From contig JBGQIW010000002.1 in NCBI GenBank assembly GCA_041498715.1, positions 1-64,000 of the forward strand: a stretch of DNA of 64,000 nt, written 5' to 3'. Positions within the stretch are counted from its first letter, which is position 1; each line of letters starts with the position of its first letter. Source of the DNA: DASQPE01 sp041498715. Its GTDB lineage: Bacteria > Gemmatimonadota > Gemmatimonadetes > Gemmatimonadales > GWC2-71-9. The notes under the pieces are model-generated. The model saw only the letters and a program-made list of their open reading frames with translations, had not been told where the DNA came from and searched no databases. The position numbers and the translations under genes are program-made. Below, piece after piece: positions 60,299 to 64,000 of the stretch.

Positions 60299-61276
60299 TT
60301 ACTTCTCACTCCTCACCTTCCTGATCTCCTCGGTCAATCTCGGCAGCACCTCGAACAGATCCCCCACGATCCCGTAGTCCGCGATCTTGAAGATCGGCGC
60401 GTCCTTGTCCCGATTGATGGCGACGATGGTCTTCGCCGTGCGCATCCCGGCGAGATGCTGGATCGCGCCCGAGATCCCGACCGCGATGTAGAGGCCCGGG
60501 CTCACCGTCTTGCCGGTCTGTCCCACCTGGGCCGCGTGGTCGCGCCAGCCGGCGTCCACCACCGCCCGGCTCGCGCCCACCGCCGTGTTGCCCAGCGCGT
60601 CTGCCAGCTCTTCGAGCAGCTTGAAGTTGGCCGGGTCCCTGAGACCGCGACCGCCGGACACGACGATCGAGGCCTCGGTGACGTCGAGCGCAGCCTTCTC
60701 CGGCGCCTTCACAGCCGTGACCCGAACCCGGGCCTCGAACGCGGGCACACTCACCGGCTCCACGCCCCCGGTCCGGCCGTCGTCCCGCGCGCGGGGCTGG
60801 AACGTGTTCGGTCGCACCGACACGAGTGCGGGGCTGGCGCGGAGCTTCACTTTCTGGATCGCGCGACCGGCGTACACCGGGCGGGTGGCGATCACGGCGC
60901 CGTCCACGAGCGCGAGCCCGGTGACGTCGCTCGCGAGCCCCAGGCCGAGGCGCGCGGCGACACGGGGCGCCAGATCCTTCCCCGTCGCGGTCGCCGCGAA
61001 GAGAATCGCCGTGCAGCCGGCGGCGAGCGACGCCACCGTCGCCGAGAAGCCGTCCGGATTGTAGCGGGCGAAATCCGGATGCGCGGCCGAGAGGACACGA
61101 TCGGCACCGAAAGCCGGCAGGGCGTCGGCGCCCGAGGGAAGCGCTGCCCCGAACACGAGGGCGTCGACCGCGCCGCTCGGGCCGGCGAGCTCGCGCGCGG
61201 CGGCCAGGAGCTCGTGAGAGATCTTCCGCACGGCACCGTCCCGCGCCTCGATGACCGCGAGGATTCGGGGCGCCAT
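60299..61276 (-). CDS. etfA: electron transfer flavoprotein alpha subunit EtfA
   Basis: 325 aa. The C-terminal FAD domain shows VVSGGRGLRDPANFKLLEEL, ASRAVVDAGW, GQTGKTVSPGLYIAVGISGAIQHLAGM (cited as GQTGKTVSPGLYIAVGISGA) and INRDKDAPIFKIADYGIVGD. With EtfB it takes electrons from acyl-CoA and other dehydrogenases to ETF-QO. The ATG overlaps the etfB stop as TGATG. Confidence 0.96.
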   Translation of the reverse strand: MAPRILAVIEARDGAVRKISHELLAAARELAGPSGAVDALVFGAALPSGADALPAFGADRVLSAAHPDFARYNPDGFSATVASLAAGCTAILFAATATGKDLAPRVAARLGLGLASDVTGLALVDGAVIATRPVYAGRAIQKVKLRASPALVSVRPNTFQPRARDDGRTGGVEPVSVPAFEARVRVTAVKAPEKAALDVTEASIVVSGGRGLRDPANFKLLEELADALGNTAVGASRAVVDAGWRDHAAQVGQTGKTVSPGLYIAVGISGAIQHLAGMRTAKTIVAINRDKDAPIFKIADYGIVGDLFEVLPRLTEEIRKVRSEK

Positions 61277-62034
61277 CAGAGCACCCTCGCCTCGGTCCGG
61301 AGCAAACGGATCAGCTCGGGAACGGCGTCCGGGCCCTCACCCACGATCCGGCCGGCCTGACGCTCCGGCGGGTACTCCAGACCGAGCACGTCGATCGAGC
61401 CCGGCCCGAGGGCGACGGCTTTGGTCTCGAACGGCTTCTTCTTGGCCGCCATGATGCCCTTGAGTGACGGGAGTCGCGGATTGTTGAGGCCCTTGTCGCA
61501 GGTGAGCACGGCGGGCAGCCGGCAGCTCACGACTTCGATCCCGCCCTCGATCTCCCGCTCCGCCTCGATCGCGCCGTCGGCGATCGTGAGGTGCGCCACC
61601 GACGTCACGCAGGCCAGGCCGAGCAGCTCGGCCACCATGGGACCGACCTGCTGGTTGTAGTCGTCCACCGCGAGCTTGCCGAACAGGATCAGGTCATAGC
61701 CTCCATCCTTGAGCTCCGCGGCGATGGCTTTCGCCACCTCGAGCCCGTCGGGAGAGCCGGGGGACTGGAGCAGGACGGCGCGGTCGATGCCCATGGCGAG
61801 CGCGGTCCGCAGCGTCTCCTGGGCGGCGTCGGTCCCCAGGGCGTAGACGACCGTCTCGCCGGCGCCCGCCTTCTCCTTGAGCGCGAGCGCTTCCTCCACC
61901 GCGAACTCGTCGTAGGGGTTGGGGACGAACTTGAGGCCGGTCTCCTCGATGCTCTTGCGATCGGCGCCGATGGTGATCTTGGCGACCGTGTCCGGAACCC
62001 GCTTGAGGCAGACCGCGATCTTCAACGTCAGCAC
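61276..62034 (-). CDS. etfB: electron transfer flavoprotein beta subunit EtfB
   Basis: 252 aa. CLKRVPDTVAKI, FVPNPYDEFAVEEAL, the AMP-binding loop and LFGKLAVDDYNQQVGPMVAE, LTCDKGLNNPRLPSLKGIM. GTG at 62034 (VLTLKIAVCLKRV) was chosen; further upstream the frame is simple-sequence. Forms the heterodimer with EtfA. The 208-base region to the divergent TetR gene holds a GGGGGAGC tandem repeat. Confidence 0.94.
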   Translation of the reverse strand: MLTLKIAVCLKRVPDTVAKITIGADRKSIEETGLKFVPNPYDEFAVEEALALKEKAGAGETVVYALGTDAAQETLRTALAMGIDRAVLLQSPGSPDGLEVAKAIAAELKDGGYDLILFGKLAVDDYNQQVGPMVAELLGLACVTSVAHLTIADGAIEAEREIEGGIEVVSCRLPAVLTCDKGLNNPRLPSLKGIMAAKKKPFETKAVALGPGSIDVLGLEYPPERQAGRIVGEGPDAVPELIRLLRTEARVL

Positions 62035-62117
62035 CCTCGCGCCTGAGGACCTGGTGGCTGGCAAAGCCGCGGCAAAGGTAGCGGCGGGGGCGGTGGCGGG
62101 GTAGCGGGACGGGGACC

Positions 62118-62157
62118 GGGGGAGCGGGGGAGCGGGGGAGCGGGGGAGCGGGGGAGC
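62118..62157. repeat. 8-bp tandem repeat GGGGGAGC x5
   Basis: Five uninterrupted copies of GGGGGAGC (62118-62157). It lies in the shared upstream region of etfB and the TetR regulator and resembles a slipped-strand microsatellite. On the minus strand it reads GCTCCCCC, upstream of etfB. Confidence 0.85.
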
Positions 62158-62176
62158 GGCTTGGGCTGGCGGCGGG

Positions 62177-62205
62177 TTGACGGGCTCCGGAACATACAGT
62201 AAAGT
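62177..62205 (+). promoter_or_regulatory. sigma70-type promoter of the TetR regulator gene
   Basis: TTGACG (62177-62182) and TAAAGT (62200-62205) are separated by exactly 17 bases, giving a leader of about 30 bases. A direct repeat GAACAT (62190-62195 and 62206-62211) brackets the -10 and could be an operator, though this is only a suggestion. Confidence 0.5.
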
Positions 62206-62241
62206 GAACATGGATTCAGGTTCTTGTTATTCGCTCACAGG

Positions 62242-62895
62242 ATGACCGCGACCAGCCACCAGCCCCGCCCGCCCCGCCAGGCCCGCAGCCAGGCCTCCCT
62301 CGACCGCCTGCTCGCCGCCGTCGAGCAGGTCATCGCCGAGCGCGGGGTAGCGCGCCTCACCGTCCAGGAGGTCGCCCGGCGGGCCGGGCTCGCCACCGGC
62401 ACGCTGTACACCCGGTTCGAGAACAAGGACGCCCTGCTCCGGGCCTTCACGGTCGCCTTCTTCGATCGCGCCCGCCGCACCGCCGACTCCCTGCTCGACG
62501 ACACCCGCTGGCGCGCCATGCCGCCCCGTCCCCTGGTCGCTGCGATCGTCCGCGTCCTGGTGAAGAGCTACCGGGCCAAGCGCCCGCTGCTCCGCGCCCT
62601 CTACCTGTACGTCCGCACCCACCCCGACACCGAGTTCCAGGCGGAGGCCGCCGCCTTCAACGGGGACTTCGTGCGCCGCCTCACCGGCCTGTTGCTCCAG
62701 CATCGAGCGGCCATCACCCATCCGGCTCCCGAGCGCGCCGTCCTGATTGGCCTGCTCATCGTAGACGCCGCCATCAAGGAGACCATTCTTTTCGGCGACG
62801 GCCGTCCACCCGATCTCTCGGTCGCTGACGACGAGCTCGCCGCCACGCTCACCGGCCTCTACTGCAACCTCCTGGGCCTCGTCGAGGCTCCATGA
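62242..62895 (+). CDS. TetR/AcrR family transcriptional regulator
   Basis: 217 aa. The N-terminal helix-turn-helix is clear (LLAAVEQVIAERGVARLTVQ, VARRAGLATGTLYTRFENKDALL). The C-terminal ligand domain is not recognisable to family level. ATG 62242 was chosen, with GCTCACAGG upstream; a TTG at 62224 would add 6 residues. It is divergent from etfB and may control the ETF genes or the TonB receptor next to it; which one is not shown by sequence. Confidence 0.85.
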   Translation: MTATSHQPRPPRQARSQASLDRLLAAVEQVIAERGVARLTVQEVARRAGLATGTLYTRFENKDALLRAFTVAFFDRARRTADSLLDDTRWRAMPPRPLVAAIVRVLVKSYRAKRPLLRALYLYVRTHPDTEFQAEAAAFNGDFVRRLTGLLLQHRAAITHPAPERAVLIGLLIVDAAIKETILFGDGRPPDLSVADDELAATLTGLYCNLLGLVEAP

Positions 62896-62925
62896 CCGTC
62901 CCGGCTCTCGCGGCCGGCGAGACGA

Positions 62926-64000
62926 TCAGGAGCTTTCTCGACCGAAGCTTCGCCGGATGATCAGCTTGAGGTTGCGGGGCATGCCCGGCGTCAGGAACCG
63001 CTCGACCTCACCCGTCTGCCGGTTCTCGTTGAACGTGCCGAACGTCGCGTACCGGCTGTTGAACACGTTCGCGACGATCCCCTGCACCTCCCAGTCGGCC
63101 CAGGTCCACCCCAGGCGCACATCGGCCGTGAAGTAGCTCGGCAGCGGGCTGGTCTCGTTGGCTTCGTCGCCCCGGAGCCATTGGTGTCCGGTGAAGCGCG
63201 CGTCGAGCGCGGCCTCGAGGCCTTTGGGCAGGCGGACCTGCCCGCCGAAGCGCACCGTGTGATCCGGCACGAGCGGGATCCGGTCTCCTGGCTGAGCGTT
63301 GTTCAGTCCGAACAGCGGACTGGTCGGGTCAGCCGTCTCCCGGGGACTGAAGAGCTGGGCCTGCGTCTGGAAGGTGGCGCGGGTGTAGGCGTAGTTGGCG
63401 TAGACCGAGAACCGGTCGAAGATGAAGCGGGTGCCCAGCTCCACGCCTTCGCGCCGGGTGTCTCCGATGTTGGCGAAGTAGCCGGAGAAGAGTGCGGCGT
63501 CGGACGCAATGAAGTAGATGTCGTCCCGCACGGCGGTGCGATAGGCGGAGAGATCGATAATCGCCGGCCCGACGACCCAGCGACCGCCCGCCTCGATCGT
63601 CGTCGCCACCACCGGCTTGAGCGGGGGGTCGTCGGAGAGCGCAAAGGGCAGCGGGCAGGGCGCCGCCGGATCGGCGCAGGTGAGCTCGAGCAGGGCCGGC
63701 GCCCGGAAGCTCTGACCCACCGACGCGTAGGCCGAGGCCCCTCGGCCAAGATCCACGCTCACGCCACCGCGCGGGCTCAGCCGCTGGAACGTGCTGGTCG
63801 TGTCCGCCGCGGGATCGAGCAGGTCCTGGAATGGAAGCCTGATGTAGTCGTACCGGGCCCCGGCCGAGAGCGTCACGCGCGAGATGGTCAGGTCGGCGAT
63901 AGCGAACTGGGACAGATCCCAGCTCGGGCTCTTCACCGAAGTGGTCTGAGTCGTGTCCCCGGGCGCTTCGGTGAAGATGCCGACCGTGACCCGGTTGACG
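62926..64000 (-). CDS. TonB-dependent outer-membrane receptor, C-terminal barrel (start outside window)
   Basis: The visible 358 residues are the end of a TonB-dependent receptor barrel: GARYDYIRLPFQDLLDP, SPRGGVSVDLGRGASAYASV, SFRAPALLELTC, YRTAVRDDIYFIASDAALFS, YFANIGDTRREGVELGTRF and a final strand ending NLKLIIRRSFGRESS, each quoted in part. The pattern fits iron-siderophore/TonB receptors. The reading frame stays open to the right edge, so the plug domain and signal peptide lie outside. It converges with the TetR gene, 30 bases between stops. Confidence 0.85.
   Translation of the reverse strand, partial: VNRVTVGIFTEAPGDTTQTTSVKSPSWDLSQFAIADLTISRVTLSAGARYDYIRLPFQDLLDPAADTTSTFQRLSPRGGVSVDLGRGASAYASVGQSFRAPALLELTCADPAAPCPLPFALSDDPPLKPVVATTIEAGGRWVVGPAIIDLSAYRTAVRDDIYFIASDAALFSGYFANIGDTRREGVELGTRFIFDRFSVYANYAYTRATFQTQAQLFSPRETADPTSPLFGLNNAQPGDRIPLVPDHTVRFGGQVRLPKGLEAALDARFTGHQWLRGDEANETSPLPSYFTADVRLGWTWADWEVQGIVANVFNSRYATFGTFNENRQTGEVERFLTPGMPRNLKLIIRRSFGRESS

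Overview
The window is a GC-rich, gene-dense bacterial chromosome segment of 64 kb. It carries about 65 protein genes, and no gap between genes exceeds 300 bases. Gram-negative envelope genes are present (TonB-dependent receptor, Omp85-like barrel, lipoproteins, small outer-membrane barrels). Together with UbiD/UbiX/UbiA/UbiE-type quinone genes, very many GTG starts and ATGA/GTGA stop-start overlaps, this fits a Gemmatimonadota-like lineage. That assignment is inferred from gene content and style, not from a marker tree. I saw no rRNA, tRNA, CRISPR array, insertion sequence or phage gene.

Layout. 1-6434 (minus): an Omp85-like outer-membrane protein, a type II/IV secretion ATPase fused to a response-regulator domain, then hisC-hisB-hisH. 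6433-10183 (plus): lipoprotein, trpE and an FHA-GAF-adenylate cyclase. 10201-16571: maf, dtd, an MBL-fold protein, glmS-glmM (UDP-GlcNAc supply) and an HD-GYP response regulator. 16670-22919 (plus): Met/Cys PLP enzyme, M48 protease, purD, cupredoxin, mutM and a short UvrC-like nuclease. 22926-27423 (minus): ubiE-ubiD-ubiA-ubiX quinone operon and a phosphodiesterase. 27477-31491 (plus): ECF sigma factor, zinc anti-sigma and envelope proteins. 31488-40938 (minus): SAM hydrolase, Mrp/NfuA Fe-S genes, NrnA, two APC transporters, guaB and an SH3 protein. 40969-47017 (plus): gpmI, an outer-membrane protein, a PTPS-like protein and a molybdenum-cofactor operon (fdhD-mobA-mobB-moeA). 47044-50586 (plus): a yybP-ykoY manganese riboswitch ahead of htpX-terC, then an MFS transporter. 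50598-57235 (plus): the DAP lysine pathway (dapE-asd-lysC-dapB-dapA-dapD) behind a long structured leader. 57239-62034: ETF:quinone oxidoreductase, an aminotransferase and etfB-etfA. 62177-64000: TetR regulator and a TonB-dependent receptor cut by the window edge.

Most notable observations: (1) a family of intergenic inverted repeats whose arms are four tandem heptamers (RGTRAAC), often abutting start codons; (2) a probable unclassified cis-regulatory leader in front of dapE; (3) asd interrupted by an in-frame TGA; (4) a textbook Mn riboswitch/terminator controlling an HtpX protease plus TerC; (5) loss of key cysteines in the ETF-QO cluster, in Mrp and in a PTPS-like protein that sits with Moco genes.
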